This document shows positions 23,026 to 31,452 of a DNA stretch of 64,000 bases, one piece after another. A program made the translations under genes and the position numbers. The notes beneath the pieces were generated by a model. It was not told the DNA's origin. It searched no databases and saw only the letters and a program-made list of their open reading frames with translations. Source of the stretch: Catellatospora bangladeshensis (GTDB lineage: Bacteria > Actinomycetota > Actinomycetes > Mycobacteriales > Micromonosporaceae); assembly GCF_016862575.1 (NCBI RefSeq), contig NZ_BONF01000053.1, positions 1 through 64,000 on the forward strand. The letters are read 5' to 3'. Position 1 is the first letter of the stretch, and every line of letters starts with the position of its first letter.

Positions 23026-24036
23026 ATGTCGCCGACCGCACCCCCGCTCACCGTCCTGACCGGCCCGGAGGTGGCCCGGCAGATCGAGGGCGCCCGGCCG
23101 GACTGCATGGAGGCGGTCCGGGCCGCGTACCTGATCCACGACGCGGGTCAGGACTCGCTGCCGCACAGCGCGTTCCTGCGCTTCCCGCACCGTCCCGCCG
23201 ACCGGGTCATCGCGCTGCCCGCCTACCTCGGTGCCGACGCCGACCTGGCCGGCCTCAAATGGATCTCCAGCTTCCCGGCCAACACGGGCCACGGGCTGAA
23301 CCGGGCGTCGGCCGTGCTGCTGCTCAACGACGCGACGAACGGGTACGCCTTCGCCTGCCTGGAGTCTTCGCTGATCTCCGCGGCCCGTACGGCCGCCTCG
23401 GCGGTGCTGGCCGCGCAGGAGCTGGTCGGCTCGCGCACGGCCCGCCGCATCGGCTTCGTCGGCGCCGGGCTGATCGCCTCCCACGTGCGCGCGTTCTTCC
23501 ACGACCTGGACTGGTCGGTCGGCGGCTACCGGGTGTTCGACCTGGTCCCGGACAGCGCCGAGCGGTTCGCCGCGGAGCTGGCCGCGAGCGGCGCCGGCGA
23601 CGTCGCGGTGTCGGACTCCGCGGAGAAGCTGTTCGCCGACTGCGACCTGATCGTCCTGGCCACCGTCGCCGGCGTGCCGCACCTGCACGACCCGGCGCTG
23701 CTGGCCCACCACCCGGTCGTGCTGCACCTGTCCCTGCGCGACCTCGCGCCGCAGGTGGTGCTCGCCGCCGACAACTTCACCGACGACGTCGAGCACGCCG
23801 TGCGGGAGCGGACCTCGCTGCACCTGACCGAGCAGCAGGAGGGCCACCGGGGTTTCCTCACGGGGACGCTGGGCGACCTGCTCACCGGCCGGGTGCGGCG
23901 CGACCCCGGGCGTGCCGCGGTCTTCTCGCCGTTCGGGCTGGGCATCCTGGACCTCGCGGTGGGCAGGTGGGTCTACGACCGCGCGGTCGCGGCCGGCGCG
24001 GGTCAGTCGTTCCCCGACTTCCATCCGGCGCGATGA
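23026..24036 (+). CDS. sbnB: SbnB-like dehydrogenase releasing 2,3-diaminopropionate
   Basis: 336 residues of the ornithine cyclodeaminase / mu-crystallin family. It has the NAD-binding GFVGAGLIASHVRAF motif near residue 150 and the family elements LKWISSFPANTGHGLNRASA and LHLSLRDLAP. SbnB oxidatively cleaves the SbnA product to L-Dap, 2-oxoglutarate and NADH. A clear GAAGGAG precedes the ATG at 23026, 13 bases after sbnA. The stop overlaps the P450 start as ATGA, which indicates one operon. Confidence 0.91.
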   Translation: MSPTAPPLTVLTGPEVARQIEGARPDCMEAVRAAYLIHDAGQDSLPHSAFLRFPHRPADRVIALPAYLGADADLAGLKWISSFPANTGHGLNRASAVLLLNDATNGYAFACLESSLISAARTAASAVLAAQELVGSRTARRIGFVGAGLIASHVRAFFHDLDWSVGGYRVFDLVPDSAERFAAELAASGAGDVAVSDSAEKLFADCDLIVLATVAGVPHLHDPALLAHHPVVLHLSLRDLAPQVVLAADNFTDDVEHAVRERTSLHLTEQQEGHRGFLTGTLGDLLTGRVRRDPGRAAVFSPFGLGILDLAVGRWVYDRAVAAGAGQSFPDFHPAR

Positions 24037-25235
24037 CGGTCGGCGCGGTCGACCTGGCCGATCCGCACACCTACAGCCGGCACGACCCGCACGCCATCTG
24101 GCGCAGGCTGCGGGCCGACGACCCGGTGCACTGGCAGCCCGCCGAGGGCGACCGGCCCGGTTTCTGGGTGCTGACCCGCTACGCCGATGTGCAGGCGGTG
24201 TTCAAGGACAACCGCGCCTTCACCTCCGAGCGCGGCAACGTGCTGGCCACCCTGCTCGCGGGCGGCGACTCGGCGGCGGGCCGGATGCTGGCGGTCACCG
24301 ACGGCGCCCGGCACCGGGACCTGCGCTACGTGATGCTCAAGGCGCTGTCGCCGCGGGCGCTGGACCAGGTGGGCGACAAGGTCCGGGCCAACACCGACCG
24401 GCTGGTCGCCGCCGCGGCCGAGCGGGGCCGCTGCGACTTCGCCGCCGACGTGGCCGAGCGCATCCCGATCACGACCATCTGCGACCTGCTGGGCGTGCCC
24501 GCCGCCGACCACGAGACGCTGCTGCGGCTGACCAAGTCGGCGCTGAGCTCGGAGCGGCCCGACGCGCAGGCGCTGGACGAGGTGGCCGCGCGCAACGAGA
24601 TCCTGCTCTACTTCGCCGACCTCGTCGACGAGCGGCGGGCACGGCCTCAGGACGACGTGATCACCGCGCTCGCCCAGAGCCGCATCGACGGCCGGCTGCT
24701 GGACGAGGACGACATCGTGCTGAACTGCTACAGCCTCATCATCGGCGGCGACGAGACGAGCCGCCTGTCGATGATCGGCTCGCTGGCGGCGTTCATCGAG
24801 CATCCGGAGCAGTGGCGGCGGCTCAGGCACGGGGAGGTCACCGTGGCCGCCGCGGCCGAGGAGGTGCTGCGCTGGACGAGCCCAGCCATGCACTTCGGCC
24901 GGACCGTGCTGGCCGAGCTGGACTGGGCCGGGCACCGTTTCCGTGCCGGGGACATCGTGACGGTCTGGATCTCGTCGGCCAACCGCGACGAGCGCCAGTT
25001 CGACGACCCGGACGTCTTCGACCTGGGGCGTACGCCGAACCGGCACCTGACCTTCGGGTTCGGGCCGCACTTCTGCCTGGGCGCGCACCTGGGCCGGGTC
25101 GAGATCGCGGCGCTGCTCGACGCGCTGCGCAGGCACGTCGGCGAGATCCGGCCGGACGGCGAACCGCAGCGGCTCTACTCCAACGTGCTGGCCGGCTACA
25201 GCCGCCTGCCCGTGGTCCTGGCGGGCGGCGCCTGA
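24033..25235 (+). CDS. Cytochrome P450
   Basis: 400 residues, the normal size of soluble bacterial class I P450s. Seen: the I-helix GGDETSR, with Ser in place of the usual second Thr; the ExxR of EEVLRW; and the haem-binding FGFGPHFCLGAHL near residue 350 with its cysteine. It is the last gene of the Dap operon (ATGA overlap with sbnB). It probably oxidises either the acyl chain or a carrier-bound amino acid of the product; the substrate cannot be told from sequence. No ferredoxin gene is adjacent. Confidence 0.94.
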   Translation: MTVGAVDLADPHTYSRHDPHAIWRRLRADDPVHWQPAEGDRPGFWVLTRYADVQAVFKDNRAFTSERGNVLATLLAGGDSAAGRMLAVTDGARHRDLRYVMLKALSPRALDQVGDKVRANTDRLVAAAAERGRCDFAADVAERIPITTICDLLGVPAADHETLLRLTKSALSSERPDAQALDEVAARNEILLYFADLVDERRARPQDDVITALAQSRIDGRLLDEDDIVLNCYSLIIGGDETSRLSMIGSLAAFIEHPEQWRRLRHGEVTVAAAAEEVLRWTSPAMHFGRTVLAELDWAGHRFRAGDIVTVWISSANRDERQFDDPDVFDLGRTPNRHLTFGFGPHFCLGAHLGRVEIAALLDALRRHVGEIRPDGEPQRLYSNVLAGYSRLPVVLAGGA

Positions 25236-25319
25236 GCCGCGCGGGCTGGTTACCGGCGGCGGCGCGGCCGGACCGTTCCGGTGCGCGACGCCGTCGGGGG
25301 CGTCGGCGATGCTGTGGGT

Positions 25320-26159
25320 ATGGAGTACGTGTCCAGAGTGCCGCGACCGCCGCTGGACGGGCTGATCGACGACCTCTACTACCTGGAGGGCGCACCGCCG
25401 TACGCCCGGCTGACGCTGCCGCCGATGCCGGGGGCGTTGCTCATCGTCAACCTCGGGGCGCCGTTCCGCATCCGCGCCGGAGCCGACATCGCGACGGCCG
25501 AGTACGCCGACGGCTGCGTGATCACCACGCCCACCCGCGCGTTCGAGTTCGGCTACCCGGCCCGGACCCGGTCCGTCGGCGTGCACGTCAAGCCGTGGGG
25601 GCTGGCGCCGTTCCTGCCGATGCCCGCGGCCGAGCTGTGCGACCGGCCGGTGACGCTGGAGCAGGTCTGGGGCCGGGCCGCCGTCGCCGAGCTGCGGGAC
25701 CGGCTGGCCACCGCGCACGGACCGCAGCAGATGCTGACGCTGCTCGAGCAGGAGCTGCTCGGACGGCTGGGCGAGACCACCGGCCTGGGGCTGGTCCGCC
25801 ATACGAGCAGCGCCATCGCGGCGGCCGGCGGGGCGGTGGCGATCGGCGGCCTGAGCGTGGCAGCCGGTGTCAGCAGCACTCATCTGGCGCAGCGGTTCAA
25901 GCAGCTCATCGGCGTCACGCCGAAGCGGCTGGCCCGCACCTACCGCTTCGCCGCGACCCTGCTCGCGATCGACTTCGCCGAACCGGTCGACTGGGCCGGC
26001 GTCGCCGGTGACGCGGGCTACTTCGACCAGGCCCACTTCGGCCACGAGTTGCGGGCGTTCACCGGGTTCACGCCGACCCGGTACGCCGAGGTCCGGCGGC
26101 GGTTCCTGCGCGAGCATCCCGGCAGCGCGCTGGACGGCTGGCCGCTGCCGGCCGATTGA
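25320..26159 (+). CDS. AraC-family transcriptional regulator
   Basis: 279 residues. The C-terminal ~100 residues carry two helix-turn-helix units of the AraC type (GGLSVAAGVSSTHLAQRFKQLIGVTPKRLAR, split here only by eye, and AGDAGYFDQAHFGHELRAFTG). The N-terminal ~150 residues have an AraC-associated sensor-like fold (PPLDGLIDDLYYLEG, MPGALLIVNLGAPFRI). The ATG at 25320 was chosen because the conserved domain begins just after it; a GTG at 25281 is possible. It lies downstream of the P450 with an 84-base gap, so it may or may not belong to the cluster. Confidence 0.88.
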   Translation: MEYVSRVPRPPLDGLIDDLYYLEGAPPYARLTLPPMPGALLIVNLGAPFRIRAGADIATAEYADGCVITTPTRAFEFGYPARTRSVGVHVKPWGLAPFLPMPAAELCDRPVTLEQVWGRAAVAELRDRLATAHGPQQMLTLLEQELLGRLGETTGLGLVRHTSSAIAAAGGAVAIGGLSVAAGVSSTHLAQRFKQLIGVTPKRLARTYRFAATLLAIDFAEPVDWAGVAGDAGYFDQAHFGHELRAFTGFTPTRYAEVRRRFLREHPGSALDGWPLPAD

Positions 26160-26225
26160 TTTCTTACAAGAGCGGCAGCTCACGGCACGCTAACTTGGGG
26201 AAACCCGGAAGCAGAGGAGAGCCCC

Positions 26226-26807
26226 GTGGGCAAGGTGGTCATGTACAGCTCGGTGTCGGTGGACGGCTTCATCGCCGACGACGACGACCAGCCCGGACCG
26301 CTGTTCGACTGGCTGTCCAGCGGTGACGTCCCGCTGGACGACAGCGGCGTGCTGAAGGTGTCGCAGACGTCCTTCGACTACACCCGGCCGTACTGGGACC
26401 AGATCGGGGTGACGGTCGCCGGCCGCCACGTCTTCGACATGACGGACGGCTGGGACGGCAAGCCTCCGGGCGGCGTCGCCCATGTGGTCGTCGTGTCGCA
26501 CCGGCCCGCGCCCGAGGGCTGGGACCCGCGGGCGCCGTTCCACTTCGTCGACGGCGTCGAGGCGGCCGTGGCCAAGGCGCAGGAGCTGGCCGGTGACCGC
26601 ATGGTCGAGGTCGCCGCAGGCGACGTCGGCGGCCAGGCGCTCGCCGCGGGCCTGGTCGACGAGGTCCGCATGGACGTCGTACCCGTCGTGTTCGGGTCCG
26701 GCAAGCGCTTCTTCGGGTCGGTCCACGCGCAGCACCTGCTGGACGATCCCGACGCGGTGATCCAGGGCAACCGGGTGCTTCACCTGCGCTTTCGGGTGCG
26801 CCGTTGA
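26226..26807 (+). CDS. Dihydrofolate reductase-like (RibD C-terminal) family protein
   Basis: 193 residues of the RibD-C/DHFR-like family: VVMYSSVSVDGFIAD at the start, VAGRHVFDMTDGWDGKPP in the middle, and GDVGGQALAAGLVDEVRMDVVPVVFGSGKRFF, which forms the typical C-terminal half. It starts at GTG 26226 after AGAGGAGAG. These NADPH-binding proteins are widespread in actinomycetes, mostly with unknown substrates. It probably does not serve the cluster directly. Confidence 0.88.
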   Translation: MGKVVMYSSVSVDGFIADDDDQPGPLFDWLSSGDVPLDDSGVLKVSQTSFDYTRPYWDQIGVTVAGRHVFDMTDGWDGKPPGGVAHVVVVSHRPAPEGWDPRAPFHFVDGVEAAVAKAQELAGDRMVEVAAGDVGGQALAAGLVDEVRMDVVPVVFGSGKRFFGSVHAQHLLDDPDAVIQGNRVLHLRFRVRR

Positions 26808-26827
26808 CCGAGCCGGGAAGATCGCGA

Positions 26828-26847
26828 CCGCACCTTCTGCGGTGCGG
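26828..26847. terminator. Hairpin between convergent genes
   Basis: CCGCACC and GGTGCGG are perfect 7-bp arms around six bases, lying between a plus-strand stop at 26807 and a minus-strand stop at 26853. There is no U-tract, which is common for actinomycete terminators. Confidence 0.5.
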
Positions 26848-26852
26848 AGCCG

Positions 26853-27584
26853 CTATGGCGCGGCCGGTGGCCAGGCGGTGAGCTCCTTGAGCAGCTCGTT
26901 CTGCTGCGGCACGAGGTAGAAGTGCCCACCGGCGAAGACCTTGAGGGTGAACCGCCCGGCCGTCCGCGTGTCCCAGCGCCTCACCTGGGACGGCCCGGCC
27001 AGCGCATCGTCCTGCCCGCAGAACGCCATGATCGGGCTGCGCAGCCGCGGCTGCGGGTCGTCGCGGTGGTCGCGCAGCATCACGTAGTCGTGGCGGATCA
27101 CGGGCAGCACCAGCTCCCGCAGCTCGGGTTCGGCCAGCACCTCGGCGGGCACGCCGCCCAGCTCGCGCAGGTGCGCCACGAGCGCGTCGTCGCCGTCGTC
27201 GGCCGGGCCCTGCCGGGGCGCGTCCGGGGCGGCCGACGCGGAGACGGCCAGCGCGATCCGGGCGCGGGGCACGAGTGCCTCGATGCGCCGGGCGGCCTCG
27301 TAGGCCACGGTCGCGCCCATGCTGTGCCCGAACAGCAGCGTCGGCGCGTCCAGCAGCGGGATCAGGTCGCCGGCCAGTTCGGCGGCGAGCCCGCGCAGGT
27401 CGTCGGCGAACGGCTCGGCGATGCGGTCCTCGTGCCCCGGATACTGCGCGGCCAGCACGTCGACGTCGCCAGGCAGCCCGGTCGGCCAGGTGCGGAAGAA
27501 GCTCGCCGCGCCGCCGACGTGCGGGAAGCACACGATCCGCAGGCGGGGCCGGGCGGTGGTCCGGTGACGGCGGAAACTGTTCAT
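26853..27584 (-). CDS. Type II thioesterase
   Basis: 243 residues with the alpha/beta-hydrolase thioesterase pattern of NRPS/PKS editing enzymes: CFPHVGGAASFF near the start, nucleophile GHSMGATVAYE near 92, AFCGQDDALAG, and the catalytic His in AGGHFYLVPQQ. Such enzymes free mis-primed or stalled carrier proteins. The ATG at 27584 overlaps the CAAX-protease stop as ATGA. Its presence indicates that the biosynthetic cluster extends to at least this point. Confidence 0.93.
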   Translation of the reverse strand: MNSFRRHRTTARPRLRIVCFPHVGGAASFFRTWPTGLPGDVDVLAAQYPGHEDRIAEPFADDLRGLAAELAGDLIPLLDAPTLLFGHSMGATVAYEAARRIEALVPRARIALAVSASAAPDAPRQGPADDGDDALVAHLRELGGVPAEVLAEPELRELVLPVIRHDYVMLRDHRDDPQPRLRSPIMAFCGQDDALAGPSQVRRWDTRTAGRFTLKVFAGGHFYLVPQQNELLKELTAWPPAAP

Positions 27585-28411
27585 CGCAGCAGATACATTC
27601 CGAGCAGGCCGATCGTCGTGTCGGCGAGGATGTGGACGGCGAAGACGGCGAGGATGCCGCCGGTGCGGTGCCTGATGACGCCGAGCAGCAGCCCGTAGGC
27701 CGCGGACATGCCGACACCCATCCAGCCGGACGGGAAGCCGCTCCAGTGCGCGACGCCGAACGCGGCGGCCTGCACGATGATCGCCGTGGTGGCCCCGGCG
27801 AGCGCGGTCAGCTCGGTCTGCAGCACGCCGCGGTAGAGGAACTCCTCGGCGACGGCGTTGACGACGGAGAATCCGATGACGCCCGCGGCGATGACGGCGA
27901 CCGGCCGGTCGCCCAGGTTGGCCACGAACGGCGGCACGGGCGGGTCGGCCAGCCACGCCCAGGCGGTCAGGGCCGCGGCGCTGAGCACCACGACCGCCAG
28001 CACGAGCCAGGGCAGTTCCGGGGTCCGCCGGCCGCGGCGCAGCCACGGGGCCACCGGCCGCAGCTCAGGGCGAAGCCGGGCGATGCCGACGCCGATAGCC
28101 ATCGCGACCAGCACGGTCGTCGGCCAGGTGAGCAGGCCGGCGGGCAGCAGCCAGGTGCCGGCGGCGGTGCAGGCCACGACCAGGTCGACGAGCAGGACGG
28201 CGCGCAGCACGGCCGGATCGCGCAGGGCGTACGCGGCGGCGCTGATGACGGCGAGCACGCCGGCCAGGGCCGCCCACAGCAGCGGCGCGTCACGGGAGAC
28301 GGGCAGGCCGACCAGGAACGCCGCTACGGCGACCAGCGCGGCGCCGCCCCATCGACGAGTGCTGACGCGATCGGCGGCGGGCGCATCGGTGGTGGTAAGC
28401 ATCCCGGTCAT
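27581..28411 (-). CDS. CPBP/CAAX-type intramembrane protease
   Basis: 276 residues with about eight hydrophobic segments. The catalytic motifs are EEFLYRG (EExxxR) near 190, FGVAHWSG near 220 and the late HILAD. Family members are glutamate-type membrane proteases, several of which process or give self-protection against bacterial peptides. The start is uncertain between ATG 28411 and ATG 28402; neither has a good ribosome site. Translation is coupled to the thioesterase, so a link to product maturation or self-resistance is possible, as inference. Confidence 0.88.
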   Translation of the reverse strand: MTGMLTTTDAPAADRVSTRRWGGAALVAVAAFLVGLPVSRDAPLLWAALAGVLAVISAAAYALRDPAVLRAVLLVDLVVACTAAGTWLLPAGLLTWPTTVLVAMAIGVGIARLRPELRPVAPWLRRGRRTPELPWLVLAVVVLSAAALTAWAWLADPPVPPFVANLGDRPVAVIAAGVIGFSVVNAVAEEFLYRGVLQTELTALAGATTAIIVQAAAFGVAHWSGFPSGWMGVGMSAAYGLLLGVIRHRTGGILAVFAVHILADTTIGLLGMYLLR

Positions 28412-28559
28412 TGTGTCAAAGGCGCGGCGGCTGCGGGTGGACCGCCGCTGTGGCACTCGGCACGCCGGGCACCGCCCTATCGCGACGGAGCTTCGGATCC
28501 GGCCCGTGCAGGCCATCGGTAAGCTGTCGCGAGTGCCGCCCGCAGCAGAAGATTCCTCA

Positions 28560-31340
28560 GTGGACACCGAGTTCCAGCTGCTCGGCCCGCTGCGGGTGTC
28601 GCAGCGCGGCGCCGAGATCCCGCTGCCGTCCGTCAAGCACCGGTTGTTGCTGGCCAGCCTGCTGCTGCGGCCGAACGAGGCGGTGAGCGCCGCCGAGCTG
28701 CTGACCGTCCTGTGGCCGGACCGGCCGCCCGCGTCCGCGGCGGTGAACCTGCGCACCTACGTGAGCGGGCTGCGCCAGGCGCTGCAGCCGGCCGCGCGGG
28801 GCCGGGACCGGCTGACCGCCGCGTCCGGCGGCTACCTGCTGCGGGTCGAGCCGGGCGAGCGGGACCTGGACCGGTTCGAAGCCGTGGTGGCGCGGGGCCG
28901 GACGGCCCTTTCCGGCGGGCAGCCGCTGCAGGCCGCCGCGGACCTGGCCGTCGCGGTCGGCATGTGGCGTGGTGCGCCGCTGTCCGACCTGCCGCTGAAC
29001 TCGCCGCTGGAGAGCCGCGTCCGGGCGCTGGAGGAGCGGCGGCTGCTCGCCGAGGAGGACCATGCCGCGGCGCGGCTGGCCGCGGGCACCACGGCGGCCG
29101 ACGTGATCGAGCGGCTGCGTGCCGTCGTGGACCAGCATCCGCTGCGGCAGCGGGCGTGGGGCCAGCTGATGACCGCGCTGTACCGCATCGGCGACGTGTC
29201 CGGCGCGCTGGACGCCTTCCAGCAGGTCCGGCGGGCGCTGGCCGAGCACACGGGGCTGGATCCGGGCCCCGAGCTGCTCCGGCTGCACGACGACATCCTG
29301 CACCACCGGGCCGGTGCCGACGGCGAGCGGCCGCTCGGGCGCCGTCCCACGCAGCTGCCGCGCGCCGTGCCCGGCTTCGTGGGGCGGGAGAGCGAGCTGG
29401 CTCAGCTCGACGCGGCCCTGGCCGCCGGTGCGGGCGGGCCGGGTGCGGTGACGATCTCGACGATCAGCGGCATGGCCGGTATCGGCAAGACGGCGCTGGC
29501 GCTGCGGTGGGCGCATCGGGTGGCCGATCGTTTCCCGGACGGCCAGCTCTACCTGAACCTGCGCGGCTATGACGACGGCGAGGCCGTGGATCCGGCCGAG
29601 GCCCTGCACAGCCTCCTGGAGGCGCTGGGCGTGCCGGCCGGGCGCATCCCGGCCACCGCCGACGCCCGCACGGGGCTCTACCGCAGCCTGCTGGCGACCC
29701 GGCGGATGGTGATCGTGCTGGACAACGCCCGCGACACCCAGCAGGTGCGGCCGCTGCTGCCCGGGACGGGGCACTGCCTGGTGGTGGTCACCAGCCGGGA
29801 CCAGCTCCACGCCCTGATCGCGGCCGAGCAGGCCCGCCCGCTCACGCTGAACGTGCTGACCGGCGAGGAGTCGCGGCGCATGCTCGGCGCCTGGCTCGGC
29901 GCGGAGCGGATCGAGCGGGAGCCGGCGGCGGTCGCGGCGGTCGTGGAGGCGGCCGGGCACCTGCCGCTGGCCCTGTCCATCGTCGCGGCCCGCATCGCGG
30001 CCAAGCCGACGTTCCCGCTCGCCGCGTTCGCCGCGGAGCTGGCCGCGGGCGAGGCGCGGCTGGACGCGCTCGCCGACGGCGACGTGCGGCGGGTGTTCTC
30101 GTGGTCCTACCACGACCTCAGCGAGCCGGCGGCGTGCCTGTTCCGCCGGCTCGGCCTGCACCCGGGGCCCGACGTCACCGGCGCCGTCGCCGCCGCCCTG
30201 ACCGGCTGGGACCATGCCGCGGCCAGGTCGGCGCTGCACGAGCTGACCCGGCGGCACCTGGTGACCGAGCACCAGCCGGGGCGGTACACCCAGCACGACC
30301 TGCTCCGCAGCTACGCCCGCGAGCTGGTCGGCTCCGCCGAACCGGCCGACGTGCGGCGGGAGGCCCTGCACCGCCTGTACGACCACTACCTGCACACCGC
30401 GTTCCCGGCGGCGCGGCTGCTGCAGCCGCAGTGGGCGCCGGTCGAGCCGGTGCCGCCGCTGCCGGTGAGCTTCGCCGCGCCGGTGGCCGATCACGACGAG
30501 GCCCTGGACTGGTACACCGCCGAACGCGAGGTGCTGATCCGGGTCATCCGGCAGGCGGCCGACACCGGCTTCGAGCGGTACGCCTGGCAGATCGCCTGGG
30601 CGGTGACGACCTTCCTGGCGCCGCGTGGGCTGTGGCAGGACCAGGCGGCCGCCCAGCGGATCGCGGTGGCCGCCGCGGAGCGGGCCGGCGACCGCAGCGG
30701 CCAGGCCATGGCCAACCGGATGCTGGCCCGCGCCGAGATCCGGCTCGGCGGGCACGACGACGCCATGGACCGGCTCGCCGCCGCGCTGCGGCTGTACGAG
30801 CAGCTCGGCGACCTGACCGGCCAGGCCCAGACGTTGCACAGCCGCACCGAGCTCGCCTACGAGCGGGGCCGCCCGCAGGAGGCGCTCGCCTACGGTGAGC
30901 GGGCGCTGCGGCTGCACCGGCTGGCGGGCACGCCCGCCGGTGAGGGCCGGACCCTGAACGCGATCGGCTACATCCACGCGACCCTCGGCGAGCATCGCCG
31001 CGCGATCGAGATCTGCCACGAGGCCCTGGCCATCCAGCAGGAGATCGACGACCGCAACGGCATGGCGGCCACCCTGGACAGCCTGGGCCTGGCCCATGCG
31101 GGGCTGGGCGACCACGGTCGGGCCGCGGGCCTCTACGAGCAGTCCATTCTGCTGTTCCGCGAGTCCGCGGACCGCTACCACGAGGCGGAGACGCTGACCC
31201 GGCTCGGCGACGTGCGGGCCGCGCTGGGCGAGCACGACGCCGCCGCCGATGCCTGGCGGCGCGCGGCGCAGATCTACGACGCCCTGGGCGACAGCGCGGC
31301 CGACCGGGCCCGGCAGCGGCTGGACGGCCTCCACCGCTAG
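28560..31340 (+). CDS. AfsR-like SARP regulator with NB-ARC and TPR domains
   Basis: 926 residues: SARP DNA-binding domain (FQLLGPLRVSQRGAEIPLPS), BTAD (EHTGLDPGPELLRLH), NB-ARC ATPase with P-loop GMAGIGKTALAL near 305 and LVVVTSRDQL, then helical repeats. The final ~300 residues contain TPR repeats (GQAQTLHSRTELAYERGRP, GEGRTLNAIGYIHATLGEH, GMAATLDSLGLAHAGLGDH). This is the full AfsR architecture. It starts at GTG 28560 by alignment of the domain start; GTG 28533 is possible. It diverges from the CAAX-protease gene and is a second candidate cluster regulator. Confidence 0.92.
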   Translation: MDTEFQLLGPLRVSQRGAEIPLPSVKHRLLLASLLLRPNEAVSAAELLTVLWPDRPPASAAVNLRTYVSGLRQALQPAARGRDRLTAASGGYLLRVEPGERDLDRFEAVVARGRTALSGGQPLQAAADLAVAVGMWRGAPLSDLPLNSPLESRVRALEERRLLAEEDHAAARLAAGTTAADVIERLRAVVDQHPLRQRAWGQLMTALYRIGDVSGALDAFQQVRRALAEHTGLDPGPELLRLHDDILHHRAGADGERPLGRRPTQLPRAVPGFVGRESELAQLDAALAAGAGGPGAVTISTISGMAGIGKTALALRWAHRVADRFPDGQLYLNLRGYDDGEAVDPAEALHSLLEALGVPAGRIPATADARTGLYRSLLATRRMVIVLDNARDTQQVRPLLPGTGHCLVVVTSRDQLHALIAAEQARPLTLNVLTGEESRRMLGAWLGAERIEREPAAVAAVVEAAGHLPLALSIVAARIAAKPTFPLAAFAAELAAGEARLDALADGDVRRVFSWSYHDLSEPAACLFRRLGLHPGPDVTGAVAAALTGWDHAAARSALHELTRRHLVTEHQPGRYTQHDLLRSYARELVGSAEPADVRREALHRLYDHYLHTAFPAARLLQPQWAPVEPVPPLPVSFAAPVADHDEALDWYTAEREVLIRVIRQAADTGFERYAWQIAWAVTTFLAPRGLWQDQAAAQRIAVAAAERAGDRSGQAMANRMLARAEIRLGGHDDAMDRLAAALRLYEQLGDLTGQAQTLHSRTELAYERGRPQEALAYGERALRLHRLAGTPAGEGRTLNAIGYIHATLGEHRRAIEICHEALAIQQEIDDRNGMAATLDSLGLAHAGLGDHGRAAGLYEQSILLFRESADRYHEAETLTRLGDVRAALGEHDAAADAWRRAAQIYDALGDSAADRARQRLDGLHR

Positions 31341-31398
31341 GCGTGCTCGCGGCACGTCCCGCGTCGGCCGCCGGCCGTCCGGACGACTCGGGCGGCGG

Positions 31399-31444
31399 CC
31401 CGCTCCCCGCGGCGCGGATGGTCCGGGCGCCTGCGGGGAGCGGG
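31399..31444. terminator. Long GC hairpin between convergent genes
   Basis: CCCGCTCCCCGC (31399-31410) and GCGGGGAGCGGG (31433-31444) are perfect 12-bp arms, extended inward by GGCGC/GCGCC with one unpaired base. It lies between the regulator stop at 31340 and the M23 stop at 31453, so it is probably bidirectional. Confidence 0.65.
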
Positions 31445-31452
31445 GCGGCCGC

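Noticed and set aside
27275-28522. 415-residue plus-strand open frame over the thioesterase and CAAX-protease genes
   Set aside because: Antisense shadow; the minus-strand genes have clear catalytic motifs and an ATGA overlap.
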